A stretch of DNA of 15,176 nucleotides, taken from Dictyocoela muelleri. Lineage: Eukaryota > Microsporidia. The stretch is taken from assembly GCA_016256075.1 (NCBI GenBank), contig SDVU01000322.1, forward strand, positions 1-15,176, read 5' to 3'. The notes below the pieces were generated by a model. That model did no database searches and was not told the DNA's origin. It saw only the letters and a program-made list of their open reading frames with translations. Of this stretch, positions 7,640 through 15,176 are shown piece after piece (within the stretch, counting starts at the first letter, position 1; each line of letters begins with the position of its first letter). A program made the position numbers and the translations under genes.

Positions 7640-8850
7640 AAAACGCTTACAAATAACATATAGGTGCAACAATAGAAAATGTAAAGGCAAACTTGAAACA
7701 TGGCGAAGTAATATATCAAGTAAAGATTATATTAAATATAAATGTCAGCAAATACGCCTACAGAAGTTAAAAAAAATTTAGGTATAAATGAAATTATCAG
7801 ACTTGCTAAAGAAAAGTTCATTAATAATAAAGAAATAATATCAGAAATAAATGTAAATATTGATGTTTCTGAAACAGCTACGTTTAGTAAACATAATTAT
7901 TTAAATAAGATAATAAATAAAACTAAAAATAGAGTAATTAAAAATTTCGATGAATCTATGATATACCTAATGAATTAAAAACGACTATTTCAGAATAAAA
8001 ATATCTTGAATTCGACAGTGGTGTAACTGATAATTAAAAGAATTTTACTATTTATAAATTTCAGTTAGATAAATTTACTCAAAAAAGGCAGATATAATGT
8101 TAGCTGATGGAATCTTAAAAATTGCAGCTATGTGTTTCTATCAAATATATATTATATATGCTAAAGTATTTGAAAATTTTTTTCCATTATTATTTACATT
8201 TTTAACTAATAAAAATGAAAATACATATTTAGTGCTTTTTCAGAGATTTTGAAATTTTTTTTGTAGGAGATTATTCAAAAAATATAATAATGAATTTTGA
8301 AATAGCACCCATGTTTGAATTTGAAAAGTTTTTCGTTAAAACAAAAATATTTTATTGTTATTTTTATTTCTCAGAAAATATATAGAAGAATTTAAAAAAT
8401 AGTATGGTTTCTAATTACAAATATGATAAAGATTTCCGTATTTACATTAAAACGATGTTCTCAATAGAATTTTTTCTAGAATCCAAACAACTAGAAGAGT
8501 ACAATAAATTAAAAAATAGTTATATTCAAAATTTTAAAGAAAAATCCGAATTAATATTTAAATGTATTTTGAAAATAATTATTTAAAAATAATCTTAGAA
8601 ATATATGTGATTGGAGTTGTTCTGAAAGAGTTATACTTGAATACGACTAACCATTAGCATATTATAAGACTTTAATAGATCCATAATTCACTATTAAAAC
8701 AATGCCATTCATCATTAGCGAAGCTTATCATGATTCTTAGAACCCAAGATTATTTACAGGATAAAAGCATAAGTAAAGCGATAATGCTATATCTAAAGAT
8801 AATTATAAAATAAAAGAAAATTGATGAATTTACAAAGAATAAAAGATAAT
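7640..8850 (+). pseudogene. MULE (Mutator-like) transposase fossil, FLYWCH type (copy 1)
   Basis: A FLYWCH-like zinc-finger piece, YRCNNRKCKGKLETW, has Cys codons at 7665-7667 and 7680-7682. After a frame change, the 7742-7978 frame gives the linker (VKKNLGINEIIRLAKEKFI, LNKIINKTKNR). Then come KYLEFDSGVTDN, FQLDKFTQK and LADGILKIAAMCFYQIYII with the first catalytic Asp at 8106-8108. Next is NIIMNFEIAPMFEFEKFF, in which the second Asp is replaced by Asn at 8293-8295. After that come YKYDKDFRIYI and LEEYNKLKNSYIQNF (the 8404-8586 frame). HSSLAKLIMILRTQDYL (about 8711-8761) matches the region after the third catalytic residue. Motif order and spacing are those of MULE transposases, and length is near normal at about 400 codons. 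It is broken by several frameshifts and stops. No terminal repeats were tied to it. Confidence 0.78.
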
Positions 8851-9031
8851 TATGTTTTATCGTCACGGGACTGTGGATGTTTAGAATCTATGGGTCTCCA
8901 CTTTATAAATAAAAAAATTTAAATTTATATTCAGTAAATTTTAATTTGAAAAATTACGGTTTAATAAAATGATTTCTAATATAAAAAATCGTGATTTTTA
9001 AATTTAAATTTATTTTTAAATATTTTTAAAG

Positions 9032-9399
9032 ACAAAATTATAAGAATTTTAAGTTCTAAAACTGGTACGGGTGTTCACTACCATAAAAAATCAGGAAACA
9101 CAATTGGTACGAGAAGAACACAACATTTTATTATCATTTTTTTGAATCAAATGTTAAACTATAAAAGAGAAATATATTATTAATAGTCTGATACTCGAGT
9201 TTAAAAAGTCTTCGCTTTAGATTTTTTGTAAATCTTTATATACCAGACCTCTTGAAAAAAAATAATTTTATTTTGAAATTTATCTTTTGATTATAAATAA
9301 ATTTTAATAAAAATGTGTGTTCTTTCCGACCAATTGTGTTTCCCGATTTTTGAGGTTAGTGATCACCAGTTTCCGAACCTAAAAATCTTATAAGTTTGT
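9032..9399. mobile_element. Small non-autonomous inverted-repeat element
   Basis: The left arm 9032-9124 and right arm 9315-9399 are inverted copies, by eye about 80% identical. They share ACAAA-TTATAAGA, AAACTGGT, TCACTA and GGAAACACAATTGGT in order. The 190-bp interior is A+T-rich and non-coding. No clear target duplication is visible, and the outer ends fade into A+T-rich DNA. It lies between the MULE fossil and the hAT element and could belong to either family or to none. Confidence 0.72.
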
Positions 9400-9434
9400 T
9401 TTTACATTTTAACCCTTAGACGATTTTTTACACA

Positions 9435-9474
9435 CATATGTGTAATGCAATTTTTATTCATTACACATATATGT
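9435..9474. repeat. Hairpin with CATTACACATATATG arms
   Basis: CACATATGTGTAATG and CATTACACATATATG pair across an 11-base A+T-rich loop. It directly precedes the 9480-10172 element and may lie in the 3' flank of the hAT element. Confidence 0.6.
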
Positions 9475-9479
9475 TTAAA

Positions 9480-10172
9480 GCAGGCTTAGCGTCAACTCGC
9501 CCTGCGACGAGTTGACGCCAAACTCGCCCTGCGACGAGTTGACGCCAAACTCGCCAAAAATTTTTAGGCGCCAACTTGTCAAAAAAATATTTAATAACTA
9601 AAAAAATTTTTATTCTCAAACGGGTATTCACACTCTTACTTTTGGGAAAATCGTAATTTGAAAGATAGAAATTAGTGTTTCTTATTTGGAATAAGCATAA
9701 TCCACGGGTTTTCGTCAGTTATAATTTTTAGGCAGCAAAATATGTAAGTTTTAAAAAATTACATACATGATTAAAAAATATTATTAAAATTATAACTGAT
9801 GATAATTCGTGATTTTGCATTTATCTTAAAATAAAATTCATATAATTTATTTTTACGAATTGCGATATTCTCATGAAGTAGAAGGTGAATAATCCGTTTA
9901 GTAACCTTAAGTTCGCCTATTATTTGATATTTGAGCTTTTTTCAAATTCAATTAAGTAATTAAATTTTTTACGACGAGTTTAAGCCCAATAAAATTTGAC
10001 GAGTAGGCACCTCAGAATTTTTACAAGTTGTTTTCTCGTTAATTTTGACGAGTTGAAGCCCCAAAATTTTGACGTTTTAGATTTTATAAATTAGAATGAA
10101 TTGGCGCTTTAAAAATTTTTGGCGAGTCTGGCGTCAACTCGTTCAGGGGCGAGTTTACGCATTCCCGCCTAC
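9480..10172. mobile_element. 693-bp non-autonomous element with hairpin tips and iterated GACGAGTTGACGCC motif
   Basis: The two ends are inverted copies. The left has GCGTCAACTCG-loop-CGAGTTGACGC (9489-9518), AAACTCGCC, AAAAATTTTTAGGCGCC. The right has GGCGCTTTAAAAATTTTT, GGCGAGTCTGGCG and GCGTCAACTCG-loop-CGAGTTTACGC (10131-10160). Each tip is thus itself a hairpin with an 8-base loop. At the left the 26-27-bp unit holding the hairpin arm is tandemly repeated. Degenerate copies of ACGAGTTGA-GCC recur inside (about 9971, 9997 and 10047). The interior does not code. The outer bases G(C/T)AGGC fall right after the codons for RRRLK of the hAT transposase, so the element is probably an insertion in that gene. 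Target duplication is unclear (TTTAAA against TTTCAA). Confidence 0.75.
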
Positions 10173-11509
10173 TTTCAATCTTCTCCTAAAATCATTCAAA
10201 ACCCACAAAATTTTACTAAAACCCCTTTCAACATCTACTGTAGTGAGCCTTACATACAAATAAATTTTGTCATTTTCTTGACAAGTAACAGGATTAAGTT
10301 TAAAGAAAAAAATAAGATCTGGATTTTTTTTCTACTAATAGATTGTATTTTTAAAACAAAAAATGGTTTTCTAATCGATCTCCAACATCCTTAATAATTC
10401 CAATCTGGTCACATGTAATTAATTTTTTAGCTTCTAAATTTGAGATTGATTCAATAAGAAATGTACATTAATCTATTTTTTCAAGTTGATAGACAAAGGA
10501 ATTATCTATAAATTTCATAAACAGACTTTTTTATACTAAATTAGTATCCAAAAGCTCAGTGATAAATGCTTTGTACTTATTATAATTTTTGATAATCTCT
10601 TTCATAAACTCTATCCATGTTCCCCATCTTGTTATTATAGAAAACTTAGGAAGATTTAAACCAGTAACATTTTAAAAAAGGCCTGTTTTTCTCTGTTTTT
10701 TACTAATAGTCTCTTAAGATCTGAAAATATAAAATTAGAACATTTAGAAACACTTCTTAATTTTTCACACAGGCGATGAAGCATATGAGCCAATCACGTG
10801 ACATGTTTTAAATTTGGAAAAAGGATTTATAAATTATTAACGGCTTTAACTGCATATTTAGCAGCATCAGGAATCACAAGACGGAGTTTTTGAAAGTCAA
10901 TCGCACCCTCATATAACTCAATCATTAAATTAATAATAGATTGACTAACTGTTTGATTATTTGTCTTATCCAATTCAGCAGTCCTTAATAAATAGCTCTT
11001 TTCATTGGAGAACTCACCACATATTCCACCCATGATGTTAAGAATAAATCCTCCATTTGCATCTGTGGTCTCATCAAACAAAAGAAAAATATCTTTATTT
11101 TTTAACATCTCCAAAACCTTTAATCTTTCATTCGTGTAGATATTTTGTAATTTGTTTCTGTAGTATGATTCGCCTTTAAGTGTCTTCCAGTATATTTTTC
11201 AAGAAAATTTTCCAAAGAAGGTGTTTGAAGCTTAAATAGAATGTTTAATCTACAAACGCCTCTATAATATCTTGCTTAAAAACATCTGAAAATACTATCA
11301 ACGAACATATTTCTTCTAAACTTTTATAATTTTTTTTTCGAATCATTTTCAGAATGTGTCTTGGTTATAAATTGTCTTTTTACATTTCAAAGACCTTCAT
11401 TAGGATTGTATTTAATGACTTTGTTACAAGTAGTGCATTTAAGCTCATCATCAACAATTTCTAATGAGTTGTTCGCTTCTACGACTTTACAAGAGACTTG
11501 TAGGAGATT
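10166..11509 (-). pseudogene. hAT transposase, decayed and split by two insertions
   Basis: The domain order is that of a hAT transposase with a BED-type finger. KCTTCNKVIKYN...FITKTH (about 11430-11350) is the finger, followed by ENFLEKYTGRHLK and YYRNKLQNIYTNERLKVLEM. KDIFLLFDETTD (first catalytic Asp) and LRLVIPDAAKYAVKAVNNL (second Asp) come next (10827-11114), then LAHMLHRLCEKLR, LPKFSIITRWGTWIEFM, LEKIDLCTFLIESISNLEA and GIIKDVGDRLEK. The C-terminal dimerisation motif LTTVDVERGFSK...NDFRRRLK (about 10245-10173) holds the catalytic Glu. All three acidic residues are present, but stops and frame changes separate the blocks. The frame starts MKKI at 14916-14905, on the far side of the Merlin element, and resumes at 11509 (NLLQVSCK). 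At the other end it meets the 9480-10172 element. Confidence 0.87.
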
Positions 11510-11517
11510 AATTTTTT
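11510..11517. repeat. Target-site duplication of the Merlin element, left
   Basis: AATTTTTT matches 14905-14912, outside the two terminal repeats. Eight bases is the usual Merlin duplication size. The sequence is low in complexity, but removing one copy plus the element restores the hAT reading frame, which supports it independently. Confidence 0.75.
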
Positions 11518-11823
11518 GGTACTACCACGCTTTAGGGATGTCATGAATTTTAAGGAGGGAAAAAACTGGAAAGATATGAAATATACCAAAGGATCTGGGA
11601 ATAAAAGATCCTGGAACCTATTTTTATATACTGCTCTATAATTATACTTTTCTTAATTTGGCAAAGGCCAAATTAAGAAAAGTATAATTATAGAGAAGTA
11701 TATAAAAATATGTTCTATGATCTTTTATTCCCAGATCATTTGGTATATTTCATATCTTTCCAGTTTTTCGCCTCCTCAAAATTCATGACATCCCTAAAGC
11801 GGGTAGCAAGTAGAACACCTTCT
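11518..11823. repeat. Left palindromic terminal repeat of the Merlin element
   Basis: The arms fold around TTTGGC-AAAG-GCCAAA (centre near 11664) and pair outward to 11518 and 11811, with scattered mismatches. A non-palindromic tail (AGTAGAACACC, to about 11823) completes the match to the right-hand repeat. By eye it matches 14601-14904 across its length. Confidence 0.88.
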
Positions 11824-11867
11824 AAAAAAATATTCTAGATATTAAAAAAATCGTTTGCACACCCCAC

Positions 11868-11976
11868 ATGAAGAGAGTGAATAACATGATTGATCACGAA
11901 TTTTTTAATTATATTAGGTCTGAGTCCAATATAATTGAATTGTTACAGAATCTTAATTGTATTCCAATTAAAAAAA
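11868..11976 (+). pseudogene. Merlin transposase N-terminal fragment, fused in frame to the MULE
   Basis: The ATG at 11868 opens a 102-codon frame whose first 36 residues include HEFFNYIRSES and LNCIPIKK. This is the same N-terminus as the Merlin gene at 13688 (NEFFNYIRSES, LNSIPIKK). Bases 11896-11976 and 13698-13778 differ at about six of 81 positions. Past 11976 the similarity stops abruptly, and the frame runs on without a stop into the MULE transposase. The zinc ribbon and the rest of Merlin are absent here. Either a partial duplication or a MULE insertion followed by rearrangement with a second Merlin copy would explain it. Confidence 0.78.
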
Positions 11977-13443
11977 GGGCTATTCGCCGTTTCGTTACAG
12001 TTTGGCGAAACAGTGGTTTTTTCGCCTCAAAATTTTTAACCCTTATGACAAATGAAAAAATTTTATTAGTTAAAAGAAAACGTGACAAAGATAAAATTTT
12101 ATATGAAGGGTATGCCTACAACATTCACAGAGTTGCTAATGACAGCATTTCTTGGCGATGTGTGAGGCGTGGATGAAAAGGGTGGTTGGATACCACTAAG
12201 AATAACACTATAATAAAAAAATAACATGACATTACTCATATGAGAGATTATGATTATGTAGAATCTGTTTACATTAAAAATAACATTTATAAGCGCGCAT
12301 TATCTACGAATGAAAAACCAATGGACATTTTAAACTCGGAATTGAAAATCACATCCCCTTTAATACTCAAGCATTTGCCCAAACATAATGATTTAGTTGA
12401 TAAAATTATGAAATTAAGTAATCGAAACAATATAAAAGGTTCGGAAGATGATATACCAGAATTTATAAAATCTACATTTGCTAATGAAAAATTTCTGCAA
12501 TTCGACAGTTGAGTTTGTGACGAAGAAAGTTTTTTAATATTCACCACCGATAATCATTTATTACACTTAAAAAATTCTAAAAACTGGCATTGTTATAGAA
12601 CATTTTGGGCATGCCCGAATTCTTTTTATCAACTATACGTAATAAAGGAAAAAATAAGAAGTCACGTGTTTCCCTATATTTATATTTTTATGAAAAACAA
12701 ATCAAAAAATGCATATATTAAGATTTTCAATTATATTAAGTCAGGAATTGACAATTCATATCCTGATTACATAACTATTGATTTTGAGATGGCTTCTCTT
12801 TTAGCCTTCAAACAAGTTTTTTATAATTCAAAAGTCACAGGATGTTTTTTCCATTACACTCAATTATTATTTAGAAGAGTTCAGAAACTTGGCCTAACTA
12901 ATTTATATAAAAACAATATAAAGATAAGAGAAACTATAAGAATGTTTTTTGGATTAGCATTTGTCCCAATGGAAGCTTTAAGATTTGAGTATGAGAAATT
13001 GCGAAAATATATTTTAAATAATGATATACTCAATGGAATACATTCTTTTCTAAGCGATTTTCACAATTCATTCGGTAAAAAACATTGAAACATCTACTGA
13101 TAGTAATTTATCGATTTTTTCAGTAGATTTTTGGTCAGTATCTGATCGAAAAAAAAAATGTTAAAAGAACGAATATTGTTGTTAAGGGATGGAATCGTTC
13201 ATTGAATGCCAATATATTTCACAAGAACCTGTGTTTATACGAGATTGGAAGTGAACTTAAGAAACAACATGTCTTAGTAGAGAATAAATTAAGTAAGCTT
13301 TTGTTAACAATGAATAATGAGAAAGATGATTATGTCGATAAATTTTCTAAGTGGTTAAAAGAAAGTATTTTGAATTATGAGGAGTTTTATGGATTAGATT
13401 TTTTGAAAATGATTGGCTGCAATTTAAAAATTAAAGAAATATA
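11977..13443 (+). pseudogene. MULE (Mutator-like) transposase, FLYWCH type (copy 2), inside the Merlin element
   Basis: The MULE part plausibly begins at the in-frame Met at 12045 (MTNEKILLVKRKRDK). A FLYWCH-like finger follows: YEGYAYNIHR, WRCVRRG, a TGA at 12174-12176 where Cys is expected, KGWLDTT and HDITHM. One frame then continues through RALSTNEKPMDIL, HLPKHNDLVDKIMKL, DDIPEFIKSTFANEKFLQFDS and FLIFTTDNHLLHL to WHCYRTFWACPNSFYQLYVI and ITIDFEMASLLAFKQVFY (second Asp, 12780-12782). GCFFHYTQLLFRRVQKLGL and MFFGLAFVPMEAL come next. In-frame stops lie at 12174, 12225 and 12510. After the stop at 13086 the frame shifts, and NIVVKGWNRSLNANIFH and LKKQHVLVENKLSKL end it at 13443. The first Asp is Tyr (12594-12596) and the Glu before GW is Lys (13184-13186), so the active site is lost. 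No MULE terminal repeats were seen. Confidence 0.87.
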
Positions 13444-13687
13444 ATAAATTGTGTCAACTGATCTAAAACAATTTTTTATTATTTATTTTAAATGCTTTAT
13501 GCTACCCTTATTTTTATAACAACTCCCGATTAACCTTTAAAGTAAAATAAGTACTAATTGTAACTTATTTGTCTGCATTCAATATTATTTATTTTATTTC
13601 TATCGGTTTGTTTTTGATTTTTTGATGTTTCTTAGTATTTTAAAAATTTGATTTTTTTAATTTAATTGTTTTTTTATTTGTGGAGAA
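13444..13687 (+). other. A+T-rich spacer between the MULE and Merlin genes
   Basis: This stretch holds no coding sequence and no inverted match to the MULE upstream region (11977-12044). It should contain the 3' end of the MULE and the 5' leader of the Merlin gene, but I cannot place the junction. Confidence 0.4.
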
Positions 13688-14543
13688 ATGGCAGACAACG
13701 AATTTTTTAATTATATTAGGTCAGAGTCCAAAATAATTGAATTTTTAGAGAATCTTAATTCGATTCCAATTAAAAAAATATGCTTTGCCTGTAAGAAAAA
13801 CATGCAAATTATGAAAGTTCCTAAATATAATATCGGGCATAGTTGGTATTGCAAATATTGCAAAAAATATATTAATTTATTGAATTATTGTGATTTGAAA
13901 AACACGAAAATATCACCGTTTGTGTTTTTTAAATTTGCATTTTATTTTTACAGCAAAATACACTTCTCTGCCGAATATATTTTACGTATTTGCCAAATTG
14001 TGGAAAAATGTACAGACGTCTGTTTGATTTTTTCAGGAGCAAAATTTCAATTTTTGTCAATAAAAATGACGGCAACTTGGTGGCTTTGTCAAAGAGGTTC
14101 AGATAGATGAAACGTATTGGTCTAGGGCAAAATATCTACATGGTAGATTGGGAAAGGCAATTTGGATTTGGGGGCGATTTAGGTCAAGACGGATTATTGT
14201 TACCTTACTCAAGTTGAAAAAAGATATATTAAAACACAGATTCCTTTAATCAATGAGCATATTAAAGAGAAAGCATATATCGTTTCAGACCAATAGACCT
14301 TGTATAACGCTATTAAAAAAAAGCTACAGGGATAGTTTATGCCGAAAATATAACTTTGTATACCCTCAAACGAAAGCGAATACTCAGAAAATCGAAAATT
14401 TATGGAATCATTTGAAGAAGCTGAAACATTATAGCAACGGTGTGTCTTTAAAAACCCTTCCGCAGCATTTAGATGTATTCATGTTTTTTAGAAATAATAA
14501 GGACATTGAATTCTCTGAATTTTTAAATATCATATTAAATTAA
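13688..14543 (+). pseudogene. Merlin (ISXO2-like) transposase, near full length, decayed
   Basis: The ATG at 13688 starts MADNEFFNYIRSES. A zinc ribbon follows with CFACKK and YCKYCKKY (residues about 32-60), then a helical linker to 14110. After a frame change GGFVKEVQIDETYW carries the first catalytic Asp (14106-14108), then HGRLGKAIWIWGRF. A second change leads to IPLINEHIKEKAYIVSDQ with the second Asp (14288-14290), followed by TAG where Trp is usual and another stop soon after. A third frame gives KANTQKIENLWNHLKKL with the Glu (14394-14396) and a C-terminal helix ending at 14541-14543. The catalytic triad is intact, length is about 285 codons as expected, and about two frameshifts plus two stops break it. 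It is the best preserved Merlin gene here and fits the palindromic ends at 11518 and 14904. Confidence 0.87.
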
Positions 14544-14600
14544 TTGATTTATTATTTTTTTAATGTTTTAATTGATTTTCTTTTAAAACTTGCTTAAGAA

Positions 14601-14904
14601 GGTGTTCTACTTGCCACCCGCCTTAGGGATGTCAGGAATTTTTGAGAAGGTGAAAAACTAGAAAGATATGAATTATACCAAATTTTTTGAGGATCAAAGA
14701 ACCTGGAACTTATTTTTATATACTGCTATATAATTATACTTTTCTTAATTTGGCCAAGGCCAAATTAAGAAAAGTATAATTATATAGCAGTATATAAAAA
14801 TAAGTTCCAGGTTCTTTGATCCTCAAAACATTTGGTATATTTCATATCTTTCCAGTTTTTCACCTTCTCAAAAATTCCTGACATCCTTAAAGCGTGGTAG
14901 TACA
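14601..14904. repeat. Right palindromic terminal repeat of the Merlin element
   Basis: The arms fold around TTTGGCC-AA-GGCCAAA (centre near 14756) and pair to 14609 and 14904. Pairing is more perfect than at the left repeat, especially from about 14690 to 14823. It is an inverted match of 11518-11823. Confidence 0.9.
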
Positions 14905-14912
14905 AATTTTTT
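14905..14912. repeat. Target-site duplication of the Merlin element, right
   Basis: AATTTTTT is identical to 11510-11517 and directly follows the right terminal repeat. Confidence 0.75.
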
Positions 14913-15090
14913 TCATTCTAGAGGTTCAAAAAAAATAAAAATTTTAAATGACAGGGTTTTGCAGTAAATGACGAGGTTTTGCAGTAAATGACGGGATTAA
15001 TTTTTTTTGTTAATAATGACGGGATTAAATTTTTTTAATAATGACGGAGTTTTTTTAAAATTACGGTGCCCCTCACATTAACGAGCCCTA
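14905..15090 (-). mobile_element. hAT element 5' end: start codon, subterminal repeats and terminus
   Basis: On the minus strand the hAT start codon lies at 14916-14914, followed by Lys-Lys-Ile up to the Merlin insertion. Upstream of it (plus-strand 14946-15050) the motif AATGAC(A/G)(A/G)G recurs five times. The first three sit at a 20-bp period with GTTTTGCAGTA between them. Such subterminal repeats are typical hAT transposase-binding sites. The outer end on the minus strand reads TAGGGCTCGTTAATGTGAGG from 15090 inward, which fits the short TAGGG/CAGGG-type hAT terminus. The adjoining CTTAATAA (15091-15098) would be the 8-bp target. The matching left terminus was not found. Confidence 0.65.
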
Positions 15091-15092
15091 CT

Positions 15093-15176
15093 TAATAACT
15101 AATAACTAATAACTAATAACTAATAACTAATAACTAATAACTAATAACTAATAACTAATAACTAATAACTAATAAC
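15093..15176. repeat. Tandem repeat (TAATAAC)12, running off the window
   Basis: Twelve perfect copies of the 7-bp unit fill the last 84 bases and abut the hAT terminus. It does not resemble common telomere units (no G-rich strand). It is a microsatellite of unknown total length. Confidence 0.95.

Larger units (their letters stand above)
11518..14904. mobile_element. 3.39-kb Merlin element with palindromic terminal repeats, carrying a MULE transposase
   Basis: The outer ends GGTACTACCACGCTTTAG (left) and its complement ending GGTAGTACA (right) are inverted copies differing at the last base. The inner ends GGGTAGCAAGTAGAACACCTTC and GAAGGTGTTCTACTTGCCACCC are also inverted copies. Each terminal repeat is about 300 bp and itself a palindrome. 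Inside, left to right, lie the start of a Merlin reading frame, a whole but decayed MULE transposase, and a near-complete decayed Merlin transposase. The element is flanked by AATTTTTT on both sides and interrupts a hAT transposase at its fifth codon. The coding strand is plus, opposite to the hAT. Confidence 0.85.

Noticed and set aside
12287-12547. 86-codon minus-strand ORF
   Set aside because: It is antisense to a clear MULE transposase region and is therefore a shadow.
1-14543. A reassigned genetic code explaining the in-frame stops
   Set aside because: TAG, TAA and TGA all occur at positions where different residues are expected (Trp, Lys, Cys, Gly), and frameshifts occur too. This is ordinary decay of dead transposons.
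15093-15176. A telomere
   Set aside because: The unit TAATAAC has no G-rich strand and lies beside an interstitial transposon end. It reads as a microsatellite.
1-15176. LTR retroelements, Polintons, viral genes or toxin genes
   Set aside because: No reverse transcriptase, integrase, capsid, envelope or protein-primed polymerase motif was seen on either strand, and no long direct terminal repeats bracket any region.

Overview
The window reads as nuclear DNA of a very A+T-rich eukaryote and is a transposon graveyard. I find no host gene, no functional tRNA or rRNA gene, and no CRISPR or bacterial-type signal. Almost all recognisable coding sequence is decayed transposase from four cut-and-paste DNA transposon superfamilies: Merlin (ISXO2/IS1016-like), MULE (Mutator-like with a FLYWCH-type finger), hAT and pogo/Tigger. 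There are also two copies of a tRNA-derived SINE and several non-autonomous inverted-repeat elements. A SINE with 14-bp target duplications implies an active LINE somewhere in the genome, which favours an invertebrate animal. Gene-sparse, A+T-rich microsporidia also carry Merlin, MULE and hAT copies, so I do not name a lineage.

Layout. 1-319: end of a Merlin transposase (+), cut by the window edge. 421-2670: mostly unassignable A+T-rich DNA with a repeated pogo-like end (543-641 and 2575-2670) and a 294-bp palindrome (2097-2390). 2940-4640: two badly decayed Merlin transposases in tandem (-). 5096-6966: a pogo/Tigger fossil (+) with one SINE before its reading frame (5120-5580) and another after it (6518-6966, perfect 14-bp target duplication). 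7640-8850: a decayed MULE (+). 9032-9399: a small inverted-repeat element.

9480-15090 is the best-resolved part: a hAT element (-) broken by two later insertions. A 693-bp non-autonomous element with hairpin tips sits in or next to the codons for the hAT C-terminal dimerisation domain. A 3.39-kb Merlin element (11518-14904), flanked by the 8-bp duplication AATTTTTT, sits five codons into the hAT reading frame. That Merlin element contains a MULE transposase, and its two terminal repeats are themselves 294-296 bp palindromes. The hAT 5' end, with iterated subterminal motifs, abuts a (TAATAAC)12 array that runs off the window.

Nothing here looks able to make an intact transposase. The interest lies in the architecture: palindromic terminal repeats, a Merlin-MULE chimeric reading frame, and a readable order of insertions.
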